Of a DNA stretch of 64,000 nt, positions 29,287 through 38,084 are shown piece by piece. The position numbers and the translations under genes were made by a program. The DNA lies in assembly GCA_016706565.1 (NCBI GenBank), contig JADJJI010000005.1, positions 561,566 to 625,565 on the forward strand, read 5' to 3'. Each line of letters starts with the position of its first letter. Position 1 is the first letter of the stretch. The notes under the pieces were generated by a model, which was not told the origin of the DNA, made no database searches, and was given only the letters and a program-made list of their open reading frames with translations. Source of the stretch: Piscinibacter sp. Lineage in GTDB: Bacteria > Pseudomonadota > Gammaproteobacteria > Burkholderiales > Burkholderiaceae_C.

Positions 29287-30881
29287 TGAATGCGCCCCGA
29301 TGTGATCGGACTGAAGCCTGGGCCGCGCTGGCCGGCCACTACGAGGCGCATGGCCGCGAGCTCGACCTGCGCGAGGCCTTCGCCCGCGACGCCGGGCGCT
29401 TCGCGGCGCTCTCGTTCGAAGCGCCGGAGGTCTTCGCCGACCTGTCGAAGAACCTCGTCGACACCGCCACGCTGAAGTTCCTGCTCGACCTGGCGCGCGA
29501 GTGCCGCCTCGAGTCGCGCCGCGACGCCATGCTCGCCGGCGAGCCGATCAACACCACCGAGGGCCGCGCCGTGCTGCACACCGCGCTGCGCGCGCCGAAG
29601 GGGCAGGGCGCGCACGGCGCCGAGGTGCACGGCGTGCTCGACGCCATGCTCGCCTACGTCGAGACGGTGCGCGACACGGCGGCCAGCGGCATCCGCCACG
29701 TGGTGAACATCGGCATCGGCGGCAGCGACCTCGGCCCGCAGATGGTGGTGCCCGCGCTCGACGCCTTCGTGCACCCCGGCCTGCAGTTCCACTTCGTCGC
29801 CAACGTCGACGGCCACGACATCACGCCGGTGCTGCGCCGCCTGAAGCCGGCGGAGACGCTGTTCATCGTCGCCAGCAAGACCTTCACCACGCAGGAGACG
29901 ATGGCCAACGCGCTGGCGGCCAAAGCCTGGTTCACGGCGAACGGCGGCATCGACACCGCCAAGCACTTCGTCGCCACCACCACCAACGTGAAGGCGGCGG
30001 CCGAGTTCGGCATCACCACCACCTTCGACTTCTGGGACTGGGTGGGCGGTCGCTACTCGCTGTGGAGCGCCATCGGCCTGCCGATCGCGCTGGCCATCGG
30101 CGCCGAGAACTTCCGCGCGCTGCTCGCCGGCGCGCACGCGATGGACCGGCACTTCGCCGAGGCGCCGCTGGCGAAGAACCTGCCGGTGCTGCTCGGCCTG
30201 CTCGACGTCTGGTACCGCAACTTCCACGGCTTCACCAGCCGCAGCGTGGCGCCCTACCACCAGGGCCTCAAGCGCCTGCCGGCCTACCTGCAGCAGCTGG
30301 AGATGGAAAGCAACGGCAAGTGCGTCGATCTCGATGGCGAGCCGCTGCCCTTCGGCACCAGCCCGGTGGTGTGGGGCGAGCCGGGCACCAACGGCCAGCA
30401 CGCCTACTTCCAGATGCTGCACCAGGGCACCGACGTGATCCCGGTCGAGTTCATCCTGGTGAAGAAGCCGACCCACGCGCTGGCCGACCTGCACACCAAG
30501 CTGCTGGCCAACGGCCTGGCGCAGGCGCAGGCGCTGATGCTGGGCAAGAGCACCGATCAGGCGCTGAGCGAGAAGGCGCCCACCGCCTCGAAGGCGCTGG
30601 AGGCGATGACGGTCGCGAAGCACCGCACCTTCCCCGGCAACCGGCCGAGCACCACGCTGATGCTGGATCAGCTCACGCCGCGCTCGCTGGGCGCGCTGAT
30701 CGCGCTGTACGAGCACCGCGTGTTCACCAGCGGTGCGCTGTGGGGCATCAACAGCTTCGATCAGTGGGGCGTGGAGCTCGGCAAGGCGCTGTGCAGCGAC
30801 CTGCTGCCGCGGCTGGCCTCGGGCGACACCCAGGGGCTCGACGCCTCGACGGCCGGGCTGATGAAGCGCCTGCTCGCGTGA
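29286..30881 (+). CDS. pgi: glucose-6-phosphate isomerase
   Basis: 531 residues, close to the usual length. It interconverts glucose-6-phosphate and fructose-6-phosphate. The first phosphosugar motif is VNIGIGGSDLGPQM near residue 140, and WDWVGGRYSLWSAIGLP and FPGNRPSTTL also match; a catalytic His-containing segment, GTNGQHAYFQMLHQG, is present. The ATG at 29286 overlaps the tal stop by one base. This links fructose-6-phosphate from polyol oxidation to glucose-6-phosphate, the substrate of the nearby zwf. Confidence 0.95.
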   Translation: MNAPRCDRTEAWAALAGHYEAHGRELDLREAFARDAGRFAALSFEAPEVFADLSKNLVDTATLKFLLDLARECRLESRRDAMLAGEPINTTEGRAVLHTALRAPKGQGAHGAEVHGVLDAMLAYVETVRDTAASGIRHVVNIGIGGSDLGPQMVVPALDAFVHPGLQFHFVANVDGHDITPVLRRLKPAETLFIVASKTFTTQETMANALAAKAWFTANGGIDTAKHFVATTTNVKAAAEFGITTTFDFWDWVGGRYSLWSAIGLPIALAIGAENFRALLAGAHAMDRHFAEAPLAKNLPVLLGLLDVWYRNFHGFTSRSVAPYHQGLKRLPAYLQQLEMESNGKCVDLDGEPLPFGTSPVVWGEPGTNGQHAYFQMLHQGTDVIPVEFILVKKPTHALADLHTKLLANGLAQAQALMLGKSTDQALSEKAPTASKALEAMTVAKHRTFPGNRPSTTLMLDQLTPRSLGALIALYEHRVFTSGALWGINSFDQWGVELGKALCSDLLPRLASGDTQGLDASTAGLMKRLLA

Positions 30882-31492
30882 ACGTCGTCTTCGATTTTGC
30901 GGGCGTGCTGTTCCACTGGCAGCCGCCCGAACTGCTCTCGCGCCTGCTGCCGCACCGCACGCCCGACGAGGCGGCGGCGCTGCGCCTGGTCGACGACATC
31001 TTCCAGGGCTACACCGGCGACTGGGGCGACTTCGATCGCGGCACCGTCGAGCCCGGCCCGCTGGCCGAGCGCATCGCACGGCGCACCGGATTGCCGGTGG
31101 ACGAGGTGCGCCGCGTCATCGACGGCGTGCCCGACGAGCTCACGCCGATCGCCGGCACGGTGGCGCTGCTGCGCGAACTGCACGCCGCGGGCCGGCCGCT
31201 GTATTTCCTGTCCAACATGCCCGAGCCCTACGCACAGCACCTGGAGGCGACGCACGACTTCCTCGGCCTGTTCCGCGACGGCGTGTTCTCGGCGCGCGCC
31301 CGGCTGTGCAAGCCGGAGCCGGAGATCTTCGCGCACTGCGAGCGCCGCTTCGGGCTCGACCCGGCGCACACCATCTTCATCGACGATGTGGCGCACAACG
31401 TGGCTGCAGCACGCGCCGCCGGCTGGCGTGCGCTGCAGTTCATCGACCCGGGGCAGTGTGGCGCGGCGCTGCGCGCCGAAGGCGCGCTCTGA
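30878..31492 (+). CDS. HAD family hydrolase (HAD-IA, YihX-like)
   Basis: 204 residues from a GTG that overlaps the pgi stop (GTGA). Motif I is VFDFAGVLF near residue 4: the nucleophile Asp is kept, but the second Asp of DxD is Ala, as in some YihX-like members and dehalogenases. Motif II is YFLSNMP, motif III has the Lys in LCKPEPEIF, and motif IV is FIDDVAHNV. It is likely a sugar-phosphate phosphatase or a related hydrolase, given its place after tal-pgi. The substrate is unknown, and the missing general acid-base Asp makes phosphatase activity less certain. Confidence 0.85.
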   Translation: MNVVFDFAGVLFHWQPPELLSRLLPHRTPDEAAALRLVDDIFQGYTGDWGDFDRGTVEPGPLAERIARRTGLPVDEVRRVIDGVPDELTPIAGTVALLRELHAAGRPLYFLSNMPEPYAQHLEATHDFLGLFRDGVFSARARLCKPEPEIFAHCERRFGLDPAHTIFIDDVAHNVAAARAAGWRALQFIDPGQCGAALRAEGAL

Positions 31493-31912
31493 GGAGGCGC
31501 CTCAAATTGGTTTCATTCAAATCCCAAGGCACGAGCTGTGTCCCCGGCATCCGTTCGCGGCCCGTTGCAGACACTCACGAAGGTCCGCAACGATGCGGCG
31601 CGCGGGCAGACGGTCCGGGTATGCACTCTCCGGCCCACGCTCGCGGGCGACCACCGAGGGACGCGGCGGCTGCCTCATCAACGACGCCTGCGGCCTGCAC
31701 CCGCCAGGGCGACCGCGAATGGGGCCTGCGATCGCACACCCGAACCACCTGCCCCACAAGTACCGAGGACTTCGTGACGGCAGGCCACCACGGGTGCCGC
31801 CGTCGCCCTGCGACCATGCCCGTCGCACGCAAAGCAGACCGACGAAGACCGCAACGGGCCGCCAACCGCCGTTCGCCCGGCTGACTTGCTGAGTCTTGAA
31901 CGTGGATGGGTC
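31493..31912. other. 420-bp gap with no recognisable gene
   Basis: The space lies between the convergent HAD hydrolase (plus) and DUF2817 (minus) genes. A ten-base palindrome GAGGCGCCTC sits at 31494-31503, right after the HAD stop. The remainder includes only short frames whose translations match nothing I know and that lack convincing ribosome-binding sites. I see no tRNA-like fold, insertion sequence or tandem repeat. It may be a decayed gene or a spacer. Confidence 0.5.
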
Positions 31913-32992
31913 TCAGCCGAGGCCAGCCACTGCTTGCCGAGCGGCATCGAAGGCCTGCGCGAGCACGGCTTGCTTCCAGGCCTCGGTGTCGGTGTAGAAG
32001 GCCTCGCGCATGCGCTGCTTGATGGCGCGTGCCTGCGCTTCGTCGGCTTCGGGGTGGTTTTCCAGCCACTGGTCGGCACGCAGCGCCTCGACCACCTCTG
32101 GGATCGGCACGGTGCCGTACTCCATGGCGATGCCGGTGTACTCGGCCTGCGGGCATTCCTCGTAGACGGACATCCACATCATCCCGGTCAGGCGCGCCGA
32201 AGCCGAGCTGCCGTCGTAGATGGAGGTGACGCCGCTGCCCCACCAGGCACGGGCACGAGCCAGCGCGGCGGCGTCGTCGCGGCAGGCGAAGATGCGCTCG
32301 CCCACGCCGCTGGGCCCCAGGCCGGTGTGCAGGTCGATCCAGGCCAGGCGCTCGCAGCGCGTCGCGTGGTCCTGCAGCACATGGCGCAGCGTGACCTGGC
32401 TCCAGGTCGGGTTGTGGCCGCCATAGAAGAGGCCCTGCGGATGGGCGTGCTGGCCGCTCGTCACGGCCTGCTGCAGCGCCTGCAGGCCATGGGTGGCCAC
32501 GTAGCGCTGCAGCGCGGCGTTCACCTCGGCAGAGGGCGGCCAGGTCGGCGGCACCAGCAGCGTGGCGATCTCGTCGTAGGCCGGGTTGGCCGGCAGCGGC
32601 TGGCTGAAGTCGTGGAAGTTGCGGTTCAGGTCGACGTTCTCGTGCGTCGTGCGCCGCCACCACGAGAAGCCGTAGGGGTTGAGCGCGTGCACGTAGAGCG
32701 CCGCGACCCCGCTCTTGCGCAGCAAGCGGTGCCAGTCGGGGTCGCCCAGCAACGCATGCTGCACGCCCGAGCCGCAGAAGCCCTCGATGCCGTGGCAGGC
32801 GCTGCTGACGATGAGCAGCGACTTCGCGTCGCGTGCGCCTTCGCGCACCACGTCCATCGCCAGCGCCTCGCCGTCGCGGCCGAGCATCGGGTGCGGGTGG
32901 CTTTCCACATCCAGGCCCGCCGCATCGGCCGCAGCGAGGAACATCTGCCGCGCCTGCGCGTAGCTGGGCGCGAAGTGCGAGGCGGCGTCCAT
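31913..32992 (-). CDS. DUF2817 / M14-like peptidase family protein
   Basis: 359 residues without a signal peptide. It matches the DUF2817 family, which shares the carboxypeptidase M14 fold. Likely zinc-site pieces are SSACHGIEGFCGSG near residue 65 (His and Glu) and AWIDLHTGLGPSG near residue 215, and VHALNPYGFSWWRRT and DLNRNF are family marks. It probably cleaves an amide or peptide bond. The ATG at 32992 is two bases after the M20 amidohydrolase stop, so the two genes are translated together and may act in sequence on an acylated amino acid or peptide. The substrate is unknown. Confidence 0.82.
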   Translation of the reverse strand: MDAASHFAPSYAQARQMFLAAADAAGLDVESHPHPMLGRDGEALAMDVVREGARDAKSLLIVSSACHGIEGFCGSGVQHALLGDPDWHRLLRKSGVAALYVHALNPYGFSWWRRTTHENVDLNRNFHDFSQPLPANPAYDEIATLLVPPTWPPSAEVNAALQRYVATHGLQALQQAVTSGQHAHPQGLFYGGHNPTWSQVTLRHVLQDHATRCERLAWIDLHTGLGPSGVGERIFACRDDAAALARARAWWGSGVTSIYDGSSASARLTGMMWMSVYEECPQAEYTGIAMEYGTVPIPEVVEALRADQWLENHPEADEAQARAIKQRMREAFYTDTEAWKQAVLAQAFDAARQAVAGLG

Positions 32993-32994
32993 GC

Positions 32995-34188
32995 TCAGCG
33001 CGGCTGCGCCAGCCAGGCTTCGGCCAGGCGCACCCACATGGTGGCGCCCAGCGGGATCAGCTCGTCGTTGAAGTCGTAGCTGGGGTTGTGCAGCATGCAG
33101 GGCCCCAGGCCGTGCCCGCCCTCGCGGTGGCTGCCGTCGCCGTTGCCGATGAGGAAGTAGCAGCCGGGCTTGTCGAGCAGGTAGTAGCTGAAGTCCTCGG
33201 CGCCCATGGTCGGCTCGAACTCGAGCACGTTGTCGGCGCCGACCATCTCGCCGAGCACGCGGCGTGCGAACTCGGTCTCGGCCGGGTGGTTGATGGTCGG
33301 CGGGTAGTTGCGCATGAACTCGAACTCGCACCCGGTGCCGAAGGCCGCGCAGGTGTGCTCGGCAACGGCCTTCATGCGGCTCTCGATGAGGTCGAGCACC
33401 TCGTGCGTGAAGGTGCGCACCGTGCCTTGGATCTCGCAGCTGTCGGGCACCACGTTGGTGGCCTCGCCGGTGTGGATCATTGTCACCGAGATCACGCCGG
33501 CGTCGATGGGCCGCTTGTTGCGCGTGATGATGGTCTGGAAGGCCTGCACCATCTGGCAGGCCACCGGCACCGGGTCGATGCCGTTGTGCGGCATCGCCGC
33601 ATGCGCACCCTTGCCGCGGATGGTGATTCGAAACTCGTTGCTCGACGCGAAGCAGGGCCCGGGCTTCAGTGCGAACTGCCCGGCGGCCATGCCCGGCCAG
33701 TTGTGCGCGCCGAACACCGCCTCCATCGGGAACTTCTCGAACAGGCCGTCGCGGATCATCTCGCGCGCGCCGCCGCCGCCTTCTTCGGCGGGCTGGAAGA
33801 TCAGGTACACGGTGCCGTCGAAGTGGCGATATTGCGCCAGGTGCTTGGCCGCGCCGAGCAGCATCGCGGTGTGGCCGTCGTGGCCGCAGGCGTGCATCTT
33901 GCCGGGGTGCCGGCTGGCGTGCGCGAACTGGTTGTGTTCGGTCATCGGCAGCGCGTCGATGTCGGCGCGCAGGCCGACCGCGCGCGCGCTCGTGCCGTTC
34001 TTCAGGATCGCCACCACGCCCGTCTTGCCCAGGCCGCGGTGGATGGGGATGCCCCATTCGGTGAGCTGCCTGGCGATCACGTCCGCGGTACGGATTTCCT
34101 CGAAGCACAGCTCGGGGTGGGCGTGGATGTCGCGGCGGACGGCCGCGATGCTCGCCGCGTCGGCGAGGATGGATTCGATCAGCTTCAT
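32995..34188 (-). CDS. M20 family amidohydrolase (hippurate hydrolase-like)
   Basis: 397 residues from the ATG at 34188; an ATG at 34218 would add ten, but GGAG fits 34188. Metal-binding residues are visible in KMHACGHDGHTAML (Cys and His near 105), FQPAEEGGGG (Glu pair near 138) and a late TMGAEDFSYY. HPELCFEE near residue 26 and GLRADIDALPM complete the M20D pattern. These enzymes release amino acids from N-acyl or amide conjugates. It lies between a cluster of binding-protein genes and the DUF2817 gene on one strand, consistent with uptake followed by hydrolysis. Confidence 0.9.
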   Translation of the reverse strand: MKLIESILADAASIAAVRRDIHAHPELCFEEIRTADVIARQLTEWGIPIHRGLGKTGVVAILKNGTSARAVGLRADIDALPMTEHNQFAHASRHPGKMHACGHDGHTAMLLGAAKHLAQYRHFDGTVYLIFQPAEEGGGGAREMIRDGLFEKFPMEAVFGAHNWPGMAAGQFALKPGPCFASSNEFRITIRGKGAHAAMPHNGIDPVPVACQMVQAFQTIITRNKRPIDAGVISVTMIHTGEATNVVPDSCEIQGTVRTFTHEVLDLIESRMKAVAEHTCAAFGTGCEFEFMRNYPPTINHPAETEFARRVLGEMVGADNVLEFEPTMGAEDFSYYLLDKPGCYFLIGNGDGSHREGGHGLGPCMLHNPSYDFNDELIPLGATMWVRLAEAWLAQPR

Positions 34189-34254
34189 CAGGCGCTCCGG
34201 CGCAAGGGCGGCGGCCATCTTACCGCCGGGCGTGCGGCCCTTGCGACGGCGCGG

Positions 34255-35412
34255 TCAGTGGATGAAGCGGCCGTCGCGGGCGACCATCGACAGGTCGACG
34301 AACCGGGAGCCTTCGTGCTCGGTCGGGGCGTGGCGCATCTTCACGCCGCCCAGGTCGAAGCTCGTGCTTTCCAGCGTACGCACGAGGCTGGCCCGGCTCA
34401 GTTCGCGCCCGGCCGCCTTGAGCGCCAGGGCCAGCGCCTTGGCGGTCATGTAGCCCTCCAGGCTGCCGTAGCTGAAGTCGCCTTCGAGCTTGGCCAGGCG
34501 CATCGCATCCTGGTATTCGCGGGCGATCTCGCGCTTGCGCTCCCAGGGGCTGGGCACCACCTGCGCGAACACCATGCCCTGGCTCAGCGGGCCGAGGTTC
34601 TTGACGATCTGCGACGAGCCGGAGTTCACGCCCATGAAGGTGGTCTTCGAACCCGCGGCCTTGGATTTGGCGATCAGCTTCTCGTAGGGGCCGGGCGAGC
34701 CGTGGTTGAAGATCATGTCGGGCTTCCTGTCCAGCAGGGCACGCACCATCGCCTCGTAGTCGTCGTCCTTCAGCTCGGACTTCGCCGGCAAGGTCAGCGA
34801 CAGTTCCATGTCCAGTTCCTTGGCGAGCAGTCGTACGTTCTCGGCGTGCACGCGCCCGCCCTCCGAATCGGAGTGGAAGAAGGCAACCGTCTTCAGCCCG
34901 GTGCTCTTGCCCCAGCCCATCAGGGCGCGGAACTCGTCGCGATGCTCGGCCCGCACCGGGAACACCATCGGTTGCAGCGGTCGGCGCAGGCCCGGCGGAC
35001 CGGCCATGGGCCCGAACAGCGGCACCTTCAGCTCCGACGCCACCTTCGCCACGGCGGTCGACGGGCCGCCCTCGACCGGGCCGAACAGGATGAAGGCACC
35101 CTCCTGCACGAGCTTGCGGGCATTGGACTCGGCGGTTGCGGTCTTGTTGTCGTCGTCGAGGGTGCGCAGCACGATCCTGCGGCCGTTCACCCCGCCCGCC
35201 GCATTCAGCGCGTCGAAGTAGAGCTTCATGCCGGCGTGCGCCGCCGTGCCGTAGGCGTTCTTGCCACCCTGCAGCGTGATGGTGTTGCCGATCACGATCT
35301 CGGTGCTGCTCACGCCGGGTTCGGCGGCGATCGCGGCGCCCGCCGTCGTTACCACGGCAAGCACGGCGGCCAGCGTGCGCCGCAGCCCGGTCGCGGAGGT
35401 ACTGCCTTGCAT
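34255..35412 (-). CDS. branched-chain amino acid-type ABC substrate-binding protein, copy 1
   Basis: 385 residues with a signal peptide ending near AGAAIAAEP. It is a type I periplasmic binding protein (EIVIGNTITLQGGKNAYGTA, AAGGVNGRRIVLRTLDDDNK). It is the most divergent of three in a row, and it lies 66 bases upstream of the M20 amidohydrolase, making that product the best candidate source of its ligand. Start at 35412 has an AGGGGGG ribosome-binding site. No transporter membrane genes accompany it. Confidence 0.88.
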   Translation of the reverse strand: MQGSTSATGLRRTLAAVLAVVTTAGAAIAAEPGVSSTEIVIGNTITLQGGKNAYGTAAHAGMKLYFDALNAAGGVNGRRIVLRTLDDDNKTATAESNARKLVQEGAFILFGPVEGGPSTAVAKVASELKVPLFGPMAGPPGLRRPLQPMVFPVRAEHRDEFRALMGWGKSTGLKTVAFFHSDSEGGRVHAENVRLLAKELDMELSLTLPAKSELKDDDYEAMVRALLDRKPDMIFNHGSPGPYEKLIAKSKAAGSKTTFMGVNSGSSQIVKNLGPLSQGMVFAQVVPSPWERKREIAREYQDAMRLAKLEGDFSYGSLEGYMTAKALALALKAAGRELSRASLVRTLESTSFDLGGVKMRHAPTEHEGSRFVDLSMVARDGRFIH

Positions 35413-35601
35413 CCGAATCCCCCCTGGAAATGCAAAGACGGCGGGCTGGTCTTGCGCCAGTCAGGAACCGCACGTCGAAACGAATCTGGATGATGTCGTT
35501 CCGCGCCGATTCTCTCGTTCAAGCCGGTGCAGGCCGGGGGGTTAACAATGAGTTACGTCCGTGCCCGAGGTGGCACGGGAGGCCTTGGCAGCGCTGTGGT
35601 G

Positions 35602-36735
35602 TCAGCGCCGCACGTGGCCGTCGGCCGTCAGGATGGTCAGGTCGACGTACTTCGAGCCGGTGTGCCGGGTCGGCGAGAAGTCGACGAAGAAGCCGCCCAG
35701 GTTGAGGTCGCGCAGCGACTCCAGGCCGTTGATCAGGGCGTCGGTTCCGGCATTGGCGCCGGCGCGCTTGAGGCCCTCGGCGAAGGCGCGAGCGGCCACG
35801 AAGCCTTCCATGCTGGAGTAGTTGGGCTCGAACTTGTCGCCTTGCGCGGCCTTGCCGGCGGCCAGGTACTCGCCGGCCACTTGCGACGAGGGCGTGAACG
35901 GGAACGGCACGACCTGGCTCACGACCACGCCGCGCGCGTCGGCGCCCAGTTCGTCGGCCAGCGCCTTGGTGCCGACGAAGGAGACGTTGTAGAACGTGCC
36001 GCCGAAGCCGGCCTTGCGCGCAGCGCGGATGAAGGCGGCGCAGGACTTGTAGGCGCTGATCTGCACGATCGCGTCGGGCTTGCCGGCCATGATGGCCTTG
36101 ACGGCGGCGTCCACGTCGACGGTGTTGCGCTCCACCGTGCCCAGGCCGGCGGGCTCCAGGCCCAGCGGCTTGAGCGCGCGCGTCACGCCCTCGAGGCCGG
36201 CCTTGCCGTAGCTGTCGTTCTGGTAGAAGACACCGATTCGCTTGATGCCGATGGCCGTGGTCTGGCGCACGATCTCGGCGGTCTCGTCGTAGTACGAAGC
36301 GCGCACGTGGAAGGCGTAGCGGTTGAACGGTGCGCGCAGCGCCTCGGCGCCGGTGAACGGCGCGAAGAAGGGCGTCTTGGCCTGGGTGGCGAGCGGCAGC
36401 GCAGCCAGGCTGGTGGGTGTGCCGATGTAGCCGAACAGGGCAAACGCGCCGCCCTCGATCAGCTTGCGGGTGTTCTCGGCACAGCGATCGGGCTCGTAGC
36501 CGTCGTCCAGGCTCTGCAGATCGATCTGCCGCCCATTGACGCCGCCCTTGGCGTTCAGGCGTTCGAAATGCAGCATCGCGCCTTCACGGAAGCGCAGCCC
36601 GAGGGCCGCGGCCGGGCCGCTGAGCGCGGCCGATTGACCCAGCACGATGCGGCCGGCCGATTGGGCCCACAGGGGAGTGGCGATGCTGGCCGCCGCCAGG
36701 CCGGTGGCGCGACGCAGGATCTGGCGACGGTTCAT
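35602..36735 (-). CDS. branched-chain amino acid-type ABC substrate-binding protein, copy 2
   Basis: 377 residues. MNRRQILRRATGLAAAS is a twin-arginine-like signal and WAQSA the likely cleavage region. Mature-domain marks are IVLGQSAALSGPAAALGLRF and LDDGYEPDRC. It is strikingly similar to copy 3 upstream, sharing QISAYKSCAAFIR, PFTGAEALR and GTVERNTVDV, so the pair arose by tandem duplication. The ATG at 36735 follows a GGGAGAG ribosome-binding site; an in-frame start seven codons upstream is less likely. The ligand is unknown. Confidence 0.9.
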   Translation of the reverse strand: MNRRQILRRATGLAAASIATPLWAQSAGRIVLGQSAALSGPAAALGLRFREGAMLHFERLNAKGGVNGRQIDLQSLDDGYEPDRCAENTRKLIEGGAFALFGYIGTPTSLAALPLATQAKTPFFAPFTGAEALRAPFNRYAFHVRASYYDETAEIVRQTTAIGIKRIGVFYQNDSYGKAGLEGVTRALKPLGLEPAGLGTVERNTVDVDAAVKAIMAGKPDAIVQISAYKSCAAFIRAARKAGFGGTFYNVSFVGTKALADELGADARGVVVSQVVPFPFTPSSQVAGEYLAAGKAAQGDKFEPNYSSMEGFVAARAFAEGLKRAGANAGTDALINGLESLRDLNLGGFFVDFSPTRHTGSKYVDLTILTADGHVRR

Positions 36736-36779
36736 GGCAACTCTCCCGTGGGCCACGGCGGGCCGTGGCGTTCAGCGGA

Positions 36780-37904
36780 TCAGCGGCGGACTTTCCCGTC
36801 CTCGGTGAGCATCGAGAGATCGACGAAGTGCGAGGCCACGTGGTCCTTCGGGCTGAAGTCGACCCGGAAGCCGCCGAAGTTTGCGTTCTGGATCGACTCC
36901 AGCGCATTCACCAGCGAGTCGCGCGAGGGGTTGCGGCCGGCGCGGCGCAGGCCCTCTGCGAACACCTTGGCCGACAGGTAGCCTTCCATGCTCGAATAGT
37001 TGGGCTGCGCCTCCGGCCCGGCCTTGCTGACGGCGTCGAGATACTCGCGCGAGATCGGCGTGGTCGTCGAGAAGGGGAAGGGCATCACCTGGCTGACCAT
37101 GATGCCGCGGCCTTCGCGGCCCAGCTCGTCGGCCAGCGCCTGCGTGCCGACGAACGACACGTTGAAGAAGGTGCCGCCGTAGCCCGACTTGCGCGCTTCA
37201 CGGATGAAGGCGGCGCAGGACTTGTAGGCGCTGATCTGCACGATCGCGTCGGGCATCTTCGGCGTGATCTCGGCCACGGCCTTGGCCACGTCGACGGTAT
37301 TGCGCTCGACCGTGCCCAATGCGATGGGTTCCAGCCCCAGCGGCTTGAGCGCTCGCTTCACGCCCTCGAGGCCGGCCTTGCCGTAGGCGTCGTTCTGGTA
37401 GAAGACGGCGATCTTCTTCAGCCCGAGCGAGGTGAGCTGCTTCACGATCAGGCCGGTCTCGTCGTAGTACGAGGCGCGCAGGTGGAACACCCACTTGCTG
37501 AAGGGGTCGCGCAAGGCCTCGGCGCCGGTGAAGGGGCCGAAGAAGGGGATCTTGGCGTCGACGATCAGCGGCAGCGCGGCCACGCAGGTCGGTGTGCCGA
37601 CATAACCGATCAGGCCGAACACCTCGTCCTTGATCAGCTTCTCGGTGTTGGCCTTGCAGCGGTCGGGCTCGTAGCCATCGTCCAGCGTGCGCAGCTCGAC
37701 GGTGTGGCCGTTGATGCCGCCGTTGGCGTTGAGCTGGTCGAAGTAGATCTTCGCGCCCTTGTTCATCTGGATGCCGAGCTGGGCGGCCGGGCCGCTGAAC
37801 GCGGCCGACTGGCCGAGAACGATGCGGCTCGCCTGGGCCCAGGATGGCAGGGAGAGGGTGGCGCCGACGGCGGCCACGCGACGGATCGCGTCACGACGGT
37901 TCAT
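36780..37904 (-). CDS. branched-chain amino acid-type ABC substrate-binding protein, copy 3
   Basis: 374 residues, with the same layout as copy 2: MNRRDAIRRVAAVGATLS signal, then SRIVLGQSAAFSGPAAQLGI. Conserved stretches with copy 2 include LDDGYEPDRC, SYYDETGLIV and YQNDAYGKAGLEGV. It leads the minus-strand array of three binding proteins followed by the M20 and DUF2817 genes, and is divergent from the molybdopterin oxidoreductase across 180 bases. The gap to copy 2 is only 44 bases. Membrane and ATPase partners must be encoded elsewhere or be shared. Confidence 0.9.
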   Translation of the reverse strand: MNRRDAIRRVAAVGATLSLPSWAQASRIVLGQSAAFSGPAAQLGIQMNKGAKIYFDQLNANGGINGHTVELRTLDDGYEPDRCKANTEKLIKDEVFGLIGYVGTPTCVAALPLIVDAKIPFFGPFTGAEALRDPFSKWVFHLRASYYDETGLIVKQLTSLGLKKIAVFYQNDAYGKAGLEGVKRALKPLGLEPIALGTVERNTVDVAKAVAEITPKMPDAIVQISAYKSCAAFIREARKSGYGGTFFNVSFVGTQALADELGREGRGIMVSQVMPFPFSTTTPISREYLDAVSKAGPEAQPNYSSMEGYLSAKVFAEGLRRAGRNPSRDSLVNALESIQNANFGGFRVDFSPKDHVASHFVDLSMLTEDGKVRR

Positions 37905-38084
37905 TTGATGCTCCAACGATACGGGCCGGGTTCGGCGCCGCCGGATGCCTTGTGTGCAACGGCTCGCTCGACCGCGGACTGGTGCTTTACGCTGCCGCGC
38001 AGAATAAGGCGATGACCGCACGCCGGTGCGGTGATCCTTCACTAAGTGGGCCCGTACATAGGGGCGCTGTGCAATAGTTCGCGC

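Noticed and set aside
31499-31560. Mobile element end near the unexplained gap
   Set aside because: Only a 10-base palindrome is present; no transposase, target duplication or paired inverted repeats.
31517-31828. Possible 102-residue minus-strand gene in the 420-bp gap
   Set aside because: No ribosome-binding site, no known motif, and Arg/Gly/Pro-rich composition like other shadows.
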